The position numbers and the translations under genes were made by a program. A stretch of DNA of 18,061 nucleotides, from the NCBI GenBank assembly GCA_027297825.1, contig JAPUHH010000042.1, positions 1-18,061 on the forward strand, given 5' to 3'. Below are positions 5,447-13,717 of this stretch, one piece after another. Each line of letters opens with the position of its first letter. Position 1 is the stretch's first letter. This DNA comes from Gammaproteobacteria bacterium. GTDB lineage: Bacteria; Pseudomonadota; Gammaproteobacteria; UBA4575. The notes beneath the pieces are model-generated. The model was not told the origin of the DNA, searched no databases, and worked only from the letters and a program-made list of their open reading frames with translations.

Positions 5447-7228
5447 TTATTTTTTTACTATTTTCTTTTTTCGCTTTTTAGGTTTCGCTTTTCTATCTCG
5501 TGACTTTGGTTTCTCTCTATTTTTTGTACGCTTTCCTGAGCCTTTAGTTTTCGAACTGTCTGATAGCACAGATATATTTAGTTGTTGTCCAGAGACCCAA
5601 ACTTTTTTCAGGGTGTTGAAAATATCTTTTGGCATACCCTCAGGTAAATCAACCAGGCTATGGTCGTCAAAGATATTGATACGCCCAATGAATTGACTAT
5701 CCATATTGGCTTCATTGGCGATCGCGCCGACAATGTTGCCAGGCTTTACCTGATGGTTATGACCTACCTCAAGGCGATAACGCTGCATGCCTTCTTTTGG
5801 CGGTCCATCCTTTCTATTAGAGCGTTCACCTCTATTGCGGTCTTGATTTTTGCGCGGAGGTCGATCCTCTCCTCTATCCCAGCTTCGATCTGATTGCCTT
5901 TGTGGCTTGTTTTGTAACAGTAAGGGGGTGTTTCCTTGTGCTAATTGGGCAAGAGCGGCTGCAATTTCTTGCGCTGGTACATTGTGTTCTTGCTGATATT
6001 GCTCAATTAATTGAGAAAATAAGCCTAAATCTTGATTCGCTAGCGTATCGGTAATACGCTGTTTGAATTTCGAAACACGTTTATCGTTAATCAACTCCGT
6101 TGATGGCAGCTCCATCCTCTCAATTTTTTGCTTGGTGGCTCTCTCAATTGCGTTGAGCATGCGTTTTTCGCGCGGTGCAACAAATAAGATGGCATCTCCG
6201 TCACGTCCTGCACGTCCTGTCCGTCCTACGCGGTGCACATAGGCTTCCGTGTCATATGGAATATCGTAATTCACAACGTGACTGATTCGTTTTACATCTA
6301 GTCCCCGAGCGGCAACGTCGGTAGCAACTAGAATATCTATTTTTCCATTCTTTAAATTCTGAATAGCACGTTCACGTGTGTTTTGTGCGATATCGCTATT
6401 GATTGCTGCAGAGGAGTAACCGCGCGCTTCTAATTTATCAGATAATTCAGCCGTTGCGATTTTAGTTCGCACAAAAATAAGCATTGCATCAAAAGTTTCT
6501 GCTTCAAGAATGCGAGTGAGTGCATCGAGTTTATGAAAGCCGCTAACGGGCCAAAAGCGTTGGCGAATTGTGTCTGCAGTAGCGGTTTTAACTTTAACTA
6601 AAATTTCTACAGGATTGTTTAAATACTTTGTAGCAATTCGTCGGATCACTTGTGGCATGGTTGCAGAAAATAGAGCGATTTGTCTTTCTTCCGGAAGTTG
6701 CTCAAGTACCCATTTGACATCATCGATGAAACCCATGCGTAGCATTTCATCAGCTTCATCTAGTACTAACGTTTTTAGATTGTTAAGTCTTAAGGTGCCG
6801 CGACGCATATGATCCATCACGCGTCCTGGTGTACCGACGGCTACGTGGACGCCGCGATCTAGTGAGCGAATTTGTCCGCGGTAATCCTGGCCACCATAAA
6901 TGGGTAAGACATGAAAGCCTTTTATATGTGTGGCATATTTTTTAAAGGCTTCAGCAACTTGAATAGCAAGTTCGCGAGTAGGCGCCAATACTAAGACTTG
7001 TGGATCTTTTTGTTTTAAATCGAGATTGGACAGCAATGGAAGTGCGAATGCAGCGGTCTTACCTGTACCTGTTTGTGCTTCACCGAGCACATCTCTACCA
7101 TCCAATAACAAGGGAATGGTTTGTGCTTGGATAGGAGTAGGGTTTTCATAGCCTATTTCATCTAAGGATTTTAGTAGTGTCTTATTTAGTGCTAATTGGT
7201 TGAACGCAGTGATAGTGTCGATAGTCAT
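5447..7228 (-). CDS. deaD: DEAD-box ATP-dependent RNA helicase DeaD/CsdA
   Basis: The 593-residue helicase unwinds structured RNA and helps ribosome assembly and mRNA decay, especially at low temperature. Visible in order are the Q motif (PTPIQ, near 30-34), Walker A AQTGTGKT (51-58), PTREL (83-87), GG, TPGR (133-136), DEAD (157-160), SAT (188-190), VATDVAARGLD and HRVGRTGRAGR. After the core come an Arg-rich linker (about 430-475), a DbpA-type RNA-binding domain starting near MQRYRLEVG and containing IVGAIANEANMDSQFIGRINIFD, and a Lys/Arg-rich tail ending KKRKKKIVKK. The DbpA domain plus basic tail is the DeaD/CsdA arrangement rather than RhlE or SrmB. It starts ATG at 7228 after a weak aggca. 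About 335 bp upstream contain no intact gene and may include a long leader, as in cold-shock genes. Confidence 0.95.
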   Translation of the reverse strand: MTIDTITAFNQLALNKTLLKSLDEIGYENPTPIQAQTIPLLLDGRDVLGEAQTGTGKTAAFALPLLSNLDLKQKDPQVLVLAPTRELAIQVAEAFKKYATHIKGFHVLPIYGGQDYRGQIRSLDRGVHVAVGTPGRVMDHMRRGTLRLNNLKTLVLDEADEMLRMGFIDDVKWVLEQLPEERQIALFSATMPQVIRRIATKYLNNPVEILVKVKTATADTIRQRFWPVSGFHKLDALTRILEAETFDAMLIFVRTKIATAELSDKLEARGYSSAAINSDIAQNTRERAIQNLKNGKIDILVATDVAARGLDVKRISHVVNYDIPYDTEAYVHRVGRTGRAGRDGDAILFVAPREKRMLNAIERATKQKIERMELPSTELINDKRVSKFKQRITDTLANQDLGLFSQLIEQYQQEHNVPAQEIAAALAQLAQGNTPLLLQNKPQRQSDRSWDRGEDRPPRKNQDRNRGERSNRKDGPPKEGMQRYRLEVGHNHQVKPGNIVGAIANEANMDSQFIGRINIFDDHSLVDLPEGMPKDIFNTLKKVWVSGQQLNISVLSDSSKTKGSGKRTKNREKPKSRDRKAKPKKRKKKIVKK

Positions 7229-7563
7229 GTGCCTGCCTGAAATAGATAGATTGCTGGGAACGCCAATGATTAGTTAGAGTATCCGTATTTCCTCTGTCCG
7301 ATGAGAGTTTAGCTCATGGTTAGAAGGGAGCGTAGAGTAACGGTTTGTTAGAATTGATGCACACTTTAATGGCAAAGAACACACTATCTGCCAGAAATTA
7401 TCCCTTAATTTCATCATTAAGTAGTAATTAATAGGTGGTTTTCATAAGGTCAGATTGATCATGTCAACTATGATAATGAAGCTTAAAGTTGGTTTGCCAT
7501 CTATTCGACTAGAGCCAGGATGCTTAGACCTAAGATTTTAAATGGTAATATTATATAATTATA
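7229..7563. other. Gene-free divergent region upstream of deaD
   Basis: No ORF of note lies here. It must hold the deaD promoter on the minus strand. A perfect 7-bp inverted repeat, gaaatta/taatttc, centred near 7403 (7394-7412), is the clearest structure and could be an operator or part of a leader hairpin. A TATAAT string at 7554-7559 lies only five bases before the ATG of the broken DUF167 gene, too close to serve as its promoter unless the transcript is leaderless. Confidence 0.35.
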
Positions 7564-7818
7564 ATGAAAGTCATCGTCAAGGTTGTTACTTGATCCTCTA
7601 AGACAGAGATTTCAGGATGGTTAGGTGAAGCTCTGAAATTACACGTTCAGGAGCCATTCGAGAAAGGCAAAGTGAATCAATCTATCAGATCATTATTAAG
7701 TAACACTTTAAACTTGCCAATAGAAAAAATTCAAATTACCTCTGGTGTATCATCTATGTATAAAACAATTCAGCTACAAGGTTTAAATAAAATTGAGATG
7801 CGCGAAAAACTTGTTTAG
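7564..7818 (+). pseudogene. DUF167 (YggU-like) gene with an in-frame TGA at codon 10
   Basis: The frame reads MKVIVKVVT, then TGA (7591-7593), then SSKTEISGWLGEALKLHVQ, EPFEKGKVNQSIRSLL and SGVSSMYKTIQLQGL, ending at a TAG at 7816-7818. This is a complete 84-codon DUF167 protein by length and motif order: V-x-P/T-G-(S/A)-S, the GxLKxxV strand, the APPxxGKAN-like segment and the xSGxxSxxK segment. The TGA replaces the residue that is usually Gly, a change of one base from GGA. No suitable start lies after the TGA, so the gene is most likely inactive. Several conserved residues are also altered (APP to EPF, GKAN to GKVN), consistent with relaxed selection. Family function is unknown. Confidence 0.65.
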
Positions 7819-7931
7819 CTATTGATCAGGAGCTAAAGCAATTTAATTAGTTACATTATCTGCTGGTTCAATAAAGACGATAACTCGTTACTTGTAGTGA
7901 TTAAAATTAAGGTAATAAAGGGAGGTCTTCG

Positions 7932-8327
7932 ATGGGTGTAGCCTACTATCTTGAAACTGAAGGTGAGCTAACTAGCTTTGATGTTGAAAAACATATTGAT
8001 GGCAAGTTTTTGGTAATGGTGGATGAGTATTTTCAAGATGGCATATATGAAGAATTAGCGATCACACCCCTAAATGAATTTTTAGGTGGGGATGCAAGCG
8101 AAAACATTGATGAAGAAGATATTACTGAGTCTGCTCAAGAGGCTTGGTTTGATGCCAGTAATGGCTTGATCACTATTGTTAGCATAATTGAATATTTAGA
8201 ATCTGATCTTTCAACAATGTTTAACTTCGATAGCGATGGCGTAATAGATGAACTTAGGCTGGTGGAAGAAGTTTTGATATCTTGTGAGCGCGTAGGGATG
8301 AGGTGGCATTTCGTAATGGATATATAG
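7932..8327 (+). CDS. Acidic orphan protein of 131 residues
   Basis: The ORF starts ATG after a strong ggaggt ribosome-binding site at 7921-7926. By count the protein has 32 Asp/Glu against five Lys/Arg, so it should be strongly negative at neutral pH and cytoplasmic; no signal peptide or membrane segment is visible. Sequence features include VMVDEYFQDGIYEEL near the N-terminus, a cluster at NIDEEDITES and a C-terminal VGMRWHFVMDI. It is not recognised as a member of any family, and no function is proposed beyond noting that small, very acidic proteins include immunity proteins and DNA mimics. It stands alone between the DUF167 relic and the DoxX gene, on the same strand as both. Confidence 0.7.
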   Translation: MGVAYYLETEGELTSFDVEKHIDGKFLVMVDEYFQDGIYEELAITPLNEFLGGDASENIDEEDITESAQEAWFDASNGLITIVSIIEYLESDLSTMFNFDSDGVIDELRLVEEVLISCERVGMRWHFVMDI

Positions 8328-8405
8328 GCATTGCAGATCAATTTAATTAGCACTAAGATTTCTTGAATGTGTGCTGCAAAGATCTAAGCTATAATCGAGA
8401 AAATT

Positions 8406-8810
8406 ATGGGAAATGTTATTCAGGATAATGATTTTGGTAAATTAGTACTGCGCCTTACAGTAGGGATTCTCATGCTTTTTCATGGGGTCGCAAAAGTAAG
8501 CAATCTAGGCTCGCTAGAATTTATTAAAGGGCAGGTAGTGAATTTAGGTTGGCCAGAAATTCTTGCATACGGAGTATATGTAGGAGAAATCTTGGCACCG
8601 CTGATGATAATTGTTGGGATTTATGCTCGCTTTGGTGGACTAATAATAGTAATTAATATGTTTTTTGCTATTGCACTGGTTCATGCTGATGAATTGTTTA
8701 GTTTAGGTGAGCACGGTGGTTGGGCATTAGAGCTACAAGGCTTTTACCTATTTTGTGGTCTTGCAGTTTTATGCCTAGGAAGTGGTAGGTTTGCAGTGAA
8801 GCCTGATTGA
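8406..8810 (+). CDS. DoxX family membrane protein
   Basis: The 134-residue protein has four hydrophobic segments (about residues 12-28, 48-68, 72-92 and 106-126) and the DoxX pattern LRLTVGILMLFHGVAK at the start, GWPEILAYGVYVGEILAPLMII in the middle and GGWALELQGFYLFCGLAVL near the end. DoxX-type proteins are inner-membrane proteins linked to thiosulfate:quinone oxidoreductase subunits and to redox stress, but most of the family has no assigned reaction. The start at 8406 has only a weak gagaa before it. The gene lies 78 bp after the acidic orphan on the same strand, possibly sharing transcription. No catalytic residue supports a more specific call. Confidence 0.88.
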   Translation: MGNVIQDNDFGKLVLRLTVGILMLFHGVAKVSNLGSLEFIKGQVVNLGWPEILAYGVYVGEILAPLMIIVGIYARFGGLIIVINMFFAIALVHADELFSLGEHGGWALELQGFYLFCGLAVLCLGSGRFAVKPD

Positions 8811-8884
8811 TAAACTTCATCATTAAAATATCTTGTTGGTAGAAAAAATGCTTCGATCTATTGTGCATAATTGGGTGCACATAC

Positions 8885-9217
8885 TTATATTTCTTTTGCA
8901 GGCATAGAAAACTTAAAGATATTGAGTGGAGTAATTATAGATCTTTTTAGTTTGGTTAAACCTGAAGAGGCTATTCCTACATCAGAGCTACTGCTATCTG
9001 CTACTACCAAATTGGGTTCGCGTTGACCGAGATACCTACCCATGAGGACCTCATCTAATTGGCAAACGAAAACATTTACGTTGTAAGTAAGCCTAATAGC
9101 TAAATTAATGGCAAAAAGACCTGCAATAATGCCATGAAATATCTAGACACTATCGGGCTTTTGGTGCATGATTTGCCCGTTGATTATATTTTGCTCGATT
9201 TTTATTATAAGTATTTA
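8885..9217 (-). pseudogene. Possible degraded gene, unknown
   Basis: Within the 663-bp gap after doxX, one minus-strand frame stays open for about 86 codons, from 9142 down to the TAA at 8885-8887. It reads IFHGIIAGLFAINLAIRL, then VFVCQLDEVLMGRYLGQ and REPNLVVADSSSSDVG. An in-frame TAG at 9143-9145 separates it from a further open stretch upstream that contains MHQKPDSV. The first ATG after the TAG, at 9043, would give only 52 residues. The composition looks protein-like, with a hydrophobic segment followed by a soluble tail, but no family is recognised. The open frame could be chance in AT-rich DNA. Confidence 0.25.
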
Positions 9218-9488
9218 TTGATATCCATCTATGATATCCAGTTTTTTTGAAGGTCATGTAAAGGATTTGGTTTAAGCATCAATTCCTAGTCTGTCTATAT
9301 CGCATCTATCCTAAAAAAATCCTCTTATCTATTTATTCCATTGGAATGCTATGTATTTAGTTTAGTTATAAGGATATTAAATTAGTAGATCTAATTGAGC
9401 CAGATATTGATCTTTCACTATTGATTAACTTGTGTGTTGATTGATCGGTAGTGTTTAATTTACACAGCACGCAATGTTAGGAGAAATG
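9218..9488. other. AT-rich gene-free stretch before the RNA-binding protein
   Basis: No gene is seen. It contains two tgatatcca direct copies (9219-9227 and 9233-9241), whose self-complementary gatatc cores can form a weak stem just before a run of seven T's. This would be a poor terminator on the plus strand. The remainder probably carries the promoter and leader of the downstream RRM gene; no -35/-10 pair can be named confidently. Confidence 0.3.
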
Positions 9489-9746
9489 ATGAATATCTAT
9501 ATAGGGAATTTACCTTACAGTATTACAGAAGACGAACTACGTGATTTATTTGCTACACACGGTGAAGTAACCAGTGCAAACATAATTATTGACAGAGATT
9601 CTGGACGTTCTAAGGGATTTGGCTTTATTGAAATGCCAGAAAAAACCTCAGGCGAAAGTGCAATTAGTGCGATAAATGAGACCGATGTACAGGGTCGAAA
9701 TGTTCGAGTTAATGAAGCTCGTCCACGTCCTGAAAGAAGGCCGTAA
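9489..9746 (+). CDS. Single-RRM RNA-binding protein
   Basis: This 85-residue protein is essentially one RNA recognition motif. RNP2 is IYIGNLPY (residues 3-10) and RNP1 is KGFGFIEM near residue 45, followed by the AISAINETDVQGRNVRVNEA strand and helix and a short basic RPRPERRP tail. Such small RRM proteins in bacteria, for example cyanobacterial Rbp, bind single-stranded RNA and are often cold-induced. The start at ATG 9489 is chosen because aggag at 9479-9483 is five bases upstream and the family begins M-x-I-Y; an ATG at 9486 is possible, and one at 9474 would place the ribosome-binding site inside the gene. It has no operon partner. Two hairpins follow its stop. Confidence 0.92.
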   Translation: MNIYIGNLPYSITEDELRDLFATHGEVTSANIIIDRDSGRSKGFGFIEMPEKTSGESAISAINETDVQGRNVRVNEARPRPERRP

Positions 9747-9780
9747 CTAGTAATAACCTCTTTGTAATAGCTAGTTTTTA

Positions 9781-9863
9781 GCTTACTTGCTGTATTGATA
9801 CAGTAAGCGTAAATACAGCAGTTATCGTAATTTGAGTGTGTGGATTAATATACGGATCCACAC
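9781..9863 (+). other. Two hairpins downstream of the RRM gene
   Basis: The first, 9781-9808, pairs gctta and ctgtat with atacag and taagc; its gctgtatt can instead pair with aatacagc a few bases downstream, giving two exclusive folds. The second, 9838-9863, is a perfect 8-bp stem, gtgtggat/atccacac, with a 10-base loop. Neither is followed by a T-run, so they are more likely processing or stability elements than simple terminators. Confidence 0.3.
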
Positions 9864-9948
9864 CTTGAAGTAGTTCGATTATTGGTAGGATGTCAAAGCA
9901 TTGTAGAAACGCATTGCAATCCACTCTATTTGGCCATTGTGCTTTAAA

Positions 9949-10139
9949 TTAAGCCAATAATGAGCATTTTATTTCGCTGCCAGCACCTGCTGCAGGGACT
10001 TCGCCTCCCATTCCACCACCTAGCATACCGTTAAGTAGTATCTAGCAGTTGAATTACCTAGTTTCCCTGAGCTAAATTCATTCAACAGTGCTTCGATTAT
10101 ATTTCCGCCTGCCGCGCCAGTGATAAGTTGGCTGAATAA
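9949..10139 (-). pseudogene. Relic of a small Gly/Ala-rich protein
   Basis: Read on the minus strand, 10139-10020 gives LFSQLITGAAGGNIIEALLN, then EFSSGKLGNST, followed after a frame change by MLGGGMGGEVPAAGAGS and a stop at 9949-9951. Together these resemble the alternating glycine-zipper pattern (GGN, LGN, GGGxGG) of a small membrane-associated protein family often found in Proteobacteria. The N-terminus is missing (a stop lies just upstream of LFSQ) and one frameshift separates the two halves, so the gene is dead. It lies in the 537-bp gap between the RRM gene and fadJ. Confidence 0.45.
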
Positions 10140-10283
10140 ATAGAACTATTTACTAATAATCCTTTAATAATCAATATCTAATTAAGATATATTAATCTAA
10201 TCTATATTCTAGGTATTAGGCTAATTTATTGAACTTTTGAGGCGTGCGAAGGCTGTGTTAAGAAGCCTATCGTCTAGAAAATC
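10140..10283. other. Very AT-rich spacer downstream of fadJ
   Basis: The segment has no ORF and is strongly AT-rich up to about 10235. It contains the near-palindrome atatctaattaagatat at about 10174-10190. Nothing else is recognised. A terminator for the minus-strand fadJ transcript would be expected here, but no clear GC stem with a T-run is visible. Confidence 0.3.
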
Positions 10284-12320
10284 TTAAGTAACAAATTCAT
10301 GCCAACCTGGATCCGCTTTGAATCGATCACCATAATTTTTATGTAGCATATCTAAAGTTTCCAATAGTGCTGCAGTTCCCATAGATTCGACGTAATGTAT
10401 AGGGCCGCCACGAAATGGGGCAAAACCCGTACCAAAGATAACTCCGGCATCAAGAAGATTTTTGCTCTCTACGACTTGCTCATGGTGGCAGGCAATGGCT
10501 TCATTGATGAATCGTAATACAAGTCGATTTTGAATCATCGTATCGCTGTTAGTTGATGTTTTGGATTTTGGGGTAACTTTTTTGCCATTTTTCCAGGCAT
10601 AAAATCCTTGGCCTGACTTTTTGCCTAGTGTTCCTGATGCAACCATGGTCTTGAATGAGCTAGGGATCTTAAACCCATAAGCAGTACTCAATATTTCTGC
10701 AACATGCAGCCCTATGTCGAGTCCGACCGTGTCTGCAAGTTCTATGGGTCCTATGGGCATACCAAATGTTGTTGCGGCAAGGTCTATTTCCATTATTGAG
10801 TATCCTGCTTCCTTTAATAAGCCTGCTTCAACCATATAGGGCGTTAGAATGCGGTTTACCAAAAAGCCAGGTGAACTTTTTGTGGGCAATGGTAATTTGC
10901 CAATTTGCTTGGCAAAATTGATTGCGCGTTGAGAAACATTTGGGTTTGTCTGTGTGCCATTTACAATTTCAATTAATGGCATTTTTGCTACTGGATTAAA
11001 AAAATGCAGCCCAACTAAACGCGTAGGATCAGAAATTGAATCACATAGTTCTTCAATTTTTATGCTAGAGGTGTTGGTAGCGAGCAGTGCATCTTTTTTG
11101 ATTTTTGGCTCGAGGGAGGCATATAACTCTCTCTTGACTTTTTTGTTTTCAAAGATGGCTTCAATGATGATATCTGCTTTACGTACTCCATAGCCTTGAG
11201 CATCGAGCATAAAACGATCCATTGCATCTTTAATCAAGAATCGATCTTTAAGTCTCTTTTTAAAGTATTTATATGCGCGTAATTTTGCTTTGGCTAAACT
11301 CTCATTCTTAAGATCTTGCAAGGTGATTTCTAACCCTTGTGCAACGCACCAGGTTGCTATATCACCTCCCATTACTCCTGCACCAATGATGTGTACATGT
11401 TTAACTTGTTGGGGATGATCGTCGGCAAGGCTTTTCAATTCATTCTGTAACATAAATACACGCACTAAATTTTTTGCTGTTGGAGTGGTGCTTAGTTCAG
11501 CCACAGATTTAGCTTCATGCTGCAACATCTTTTGTTCATTGCCGTAGTGTTTAGACCAATGATTAATGAGTGCATAGGGAGCTGGATAATGCTCGGGCAG
11601 GGCTTTTTTAGCTAATTGCTTGCGCATTAGTATCGCAATCAGTGGTCGGGCTAAACCACTGTTAAGTAACTTTGAGAATCTTGGTGCTTTGCGTTTGGGT
11701 GGTTTATTCAATAATATTTTACGTGCGGAGTGTTCAAGTAACCGATTTGGAGCTGTTTGATCGATCAAACCTGATTTTTTGGCCTGACGCGAATCTAGAC
11801 TGCGTCCGGTTAGCATTAAATCCATTGCTATTAGTGGGCTTAGGTAACGAAATATACGCACCGTGCCACCATAGCCAGGATGAATACCTAATCTAATCTC
11901 TGGTAATGAAAAGCGAGTGCTAGGCTCATCCAGCGCGATTCGATAATCGCAAGCTAATGAGAGTTCAAGGCCACCTCCCATGCAGAAACCATTGATAACG
12001 GCGATGGTCGGGCAGGGTAACTGATCAAGTTGATCCATTATGCTTTGACCAAAGCGAATTATTTCTAATGCTTGTTGCTGATTTTTAATCTGCGTGAACT
12101 CTTTTACATCGGCGCCGGCAATAAACCCTTTTGGCTTATTGGAAGTGATGGCAACTCCGACAGGTATGTTTTTAGCAAGATCTGTGAGTATATATTGAAG
12201 TTCTGTGAAGACTTCGTTGGTTAAAACGTTGGCGCTATTGTCGTGCACATCTAGCCTTAACCAAACGATTTCATCGCTGTCACGTTCAACAATCCAATTT
12301 TGGTAGGTGCTAGCAGACAT
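10284..12320 (-). CDS. fadJ: FadJ-type enoyl-CoA hydratase / 3-hydroxyacyl-CoA dehydrogenase
   Basis: The 678-residue multifunctional alpha subunit hydrates trans-2-enoyl-CoA and oxidises the L-3-hydroxyacyl-CoA. The N-terminal crotonase domain shows the oxyanion-hole AGADVKEF (68-75), GGGLEL with catalytic Glu119, and SLPE with Glu141, the usual two glutamates. The dehydrogenase domain starts at about 308 with the NAD+ loop GAGVMGGD (313-320), then NTSSIKIEEL and HFFNPVAKMPLIEI with catalytic His439 paired with a later Glu. A C-terminal domain follows with GFLVNRI, FGMPIGPIELADTVGLD and the second-repeat GFAPFRGGP. It is slightly shorter than E. coli FadJ (714). The start is ten bases after the thiolase stop, so the two genes are cotranscribed and probably form the alpha2beta2 complex. 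FadB is the close alternative; the thiolase-first order favours FadIJ. Confidence 0.9.
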   Translation of the reverse strand: MSASTYQNWIVERDSDEIVWLRLDVHDNSANVLTNEVFTELQYILTDLAKNIPVGVAITSNKPKGFIAGADVKEFTQIKNQQQALEIIRFGQSIMDQLDQLPCPTIAVINGFCMGGGLELSLACDYRIALDEPSTRFSLPEIRLGIHPGYGGTVRIFRYLSPLIAMDLMLTGRSLDSRQAKKSGLIDQTAPNRLLEHSARKILLNKPPKRKAPRFSKLLNSGLARPLIAILMRKQLAKKALPEHYPAPYALINHWSKHYGNEQKMLQHEAKSVAELSTTPTAKNLVRVFMLQNELKSLADDHPQQVKHVHIIGAGVMGGDIATWCVAQGLEITLQDLKNESLAKAKLRAYKYFKKRLKDRFLIKDAMDRFMLDAQGYGVRKADIIIEAIFENKKVKRELYASLEPKIKKDALLATNTSSIKIEELCDSISDPTRLVGLHFFNPVAKMPLIEIVNGTQTNPNVSQRAINFAKQIGKLPLPTKSSPGFLVNRILTPYMVEAGLLKEAGYSIMEIDLAATTFGMPIGPIELADTVGLDIGLHVAEILSTAYGFKIPSSFKTMVASGTLGKKSGQGFYAWKNGKKVTPKSKTSTNSDTMIQNRLVLRFINEAIACHHEQVVESKNLLDAGVIFGTGFAPFRGGPIHYVESMGTAALLETLDMLHKNYGDRFKADPGWHEFVT

Positions 12321-12330
12321 AAATAAAATT

Positions 12331-13617
12331 TTACTGCAGGTTTTCCACTAGTACCGCACCACCTTGTCCGCCACCAATGCAAATTGTGGCCACACCATAT
12401 TTTGCTTTATTGCGGTGCAAGACCCTCAATGCATGATGAACGATGCGTGCACCACTTGCGCCCACTGGGTGACCGAGTGCGATCCCGCCACCGTCTATAT
12501 TTAGTTGTTCATGCGGGATCTCGCCAAAGGCTTTGTCCATGCCAAAGTGTGTTTGACAATAGCGTTCATCTTTCCATGCTGCTACACACGCGAGCACCTG
12601 CGCTGCGAAGGCTTCATTGAGTTCCCAGTAGTCTATATCGTTGATGGTTAAATTTTGCTTTGCCAGCATAGGAACCGTTGCATGTACGGGTCCTAAACCC
12701 ATTTGTCGTGGATCTACTGCGGCCCAATTTGAGGCTAACAACCGGCCCATAACCGCAAGCTTGTGCTTATTTACTGCGGCTTCACTTGCGAGTATCACGA
12801 AGGCAGCACCATCTGTAATTTGTGCACTATTGCCTGCAGTGATGGTGCCAAATGGTTGGTCAAAAACAGGCCGTAATTTTGCAAGCTTTTCAATACTGGA
12901 ATCTGGACGTACTCCATCATCATGGTCATAAGCATTGCCGTTATGGTCAAATGCCGTTTCAATTTCATCTAAAAACTCATGTTCTTGTGCATGCACTAAG
13001 CGCAGATGACTTTCGACTGCATAACGATCCATATCTGTTCGAGAGAGGTTAAATAGATGTGCAAGATTCTCTGCCGTTTGACCCATGGCTAATCCTACAA
13101 CGGGGTCTGTTAGACCTTTTAGTAATCCTATCACCGGAGTAAAAAATTTTGGTCTTAGCTTGCTTATAGTTTGAAGTTTTTGAAGCGGAGTTTTCGATCG
13201 ATTCAGTTGTGCTAACCAATTCACCATATGACGGTTGTAGAGTACAGGCGAATGGCTCATGGCTTCTGCGCCTCCTGCCAAGACTAAGTTTGATTTGCCA
13301 ACCAGTATATTTGTGTAGGCAGAATCAATTGCTTGCATACCTGAAGCACAGTTACGCTGTACCGTCCAAGCTGGAACTTTGTTACCACACCTCAAACGCA
13401 AGCTGATCACGCGTGCAATATTTACCTCATCTGGGCTTGGACCTACGCAGCCAACGATGACTTCATCTAGCTCGTCAGGAGCAAAGGGCTGACGCATTAA
13501 TAAAGGTCGCGCTGCACTAACCGCTAAATCCGAGGCTTGAAACGGGCCAGGTTTCCCGCGTGCTTTGAGAAATGGTGAGCGACTGCCGTCAACGATGTAT
13601 ACGGATGTTTCCGTCAT
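12331..13617 (-). CDS. fadI: FadI-type 3-ketoacyl-CoA thiolase (acetyl-CoA acyltransferase)
   Basis: The 428-residue thiolase cleaves 3-ketoacyl-CoA with CoA to acetyl-CoA and a shortened acyl-CoA, the last step of beta-oxidation. The nucleophilic Cys90 lies in QRNCASGMQA. Later come AGNSAQITDGAA, the NEAF signature (WELNEAFAAQ), His383 in ALGHPVGASG and the second active-site Cys413 in ICIGGGQGG. Length and the inserted loop around LNRSKTPLQKL match the FadI (about 436) rather than the shorter FadA group. The ATG at 13617 is the first of the family-like start MTETSVYIVDGSRSPF. It is the upstream partner of fadJ (10-bp gap) and begins 100 bp after the aminotransferase gene ends. No acyl-CoA dehydrogenase or ligase gene is in the window. 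Confidence 0.92.
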   Translation of the reverse strand: MTETSVYIVDGSRSPFLKARGKPGPFQASDLAVSAARPLLMRQPFAPDELDEVIVGCVGPSPDEVNIARVISLRLRCGNKVPAWTVQRNCASGMQAIDSAYTNILVGKSNLVLAGGAEAMSHSPVLYNRHMVNWLAQLNRSKTPLQKLQTISKLRPKFFTPVIGLLKGLTDPVVGLAMGQTAENLAHLFNLSRTDMDRYAVESHLRLVHAQEHEFLDEIETAFDHNGNAYDHDDGVRPDSSIEKLAKLRPVFDQPFGTITAGNSAQITDGAAFVILASEAAVNKHKLAVMGRLLASNWAAVDPRQMGLGPVHATVPMLAKQNLTINDIDYWELNEAFAAQVLACVAAWKDERYCQTHFGMDKAFGEIPHEQLNIDGGGIALGHPVGASGARIVHHALRVLHRNKAKYGVATICIGGGQGGAVLVENLQ

Positions 13618-13717
13618 ATGTTCGTGACCATGATTTACTGATGGTGTTTCAAAGTTAGTTTACGACGTCTTGATGCCAGGATCTTTAAATTCTTTGAGAA
13701 GATTCAGCAATTCACCT

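Noticed and set aside
7591..7593. TGA as a selenocysteine or other recoded codon in the DUF167 gene
   Set aside because: The family has Gly here and no SECIS-like hairpin directly follows; a nonsense change from GGA is simpler.
12384..13406. Plus-strand ORFs of 65-96 codons within the thiolase gene
   Set aside because: They lie opposite a fully conserved gene, lack ribosome-binding sites and have no family-like sequence; they are shadow frames.
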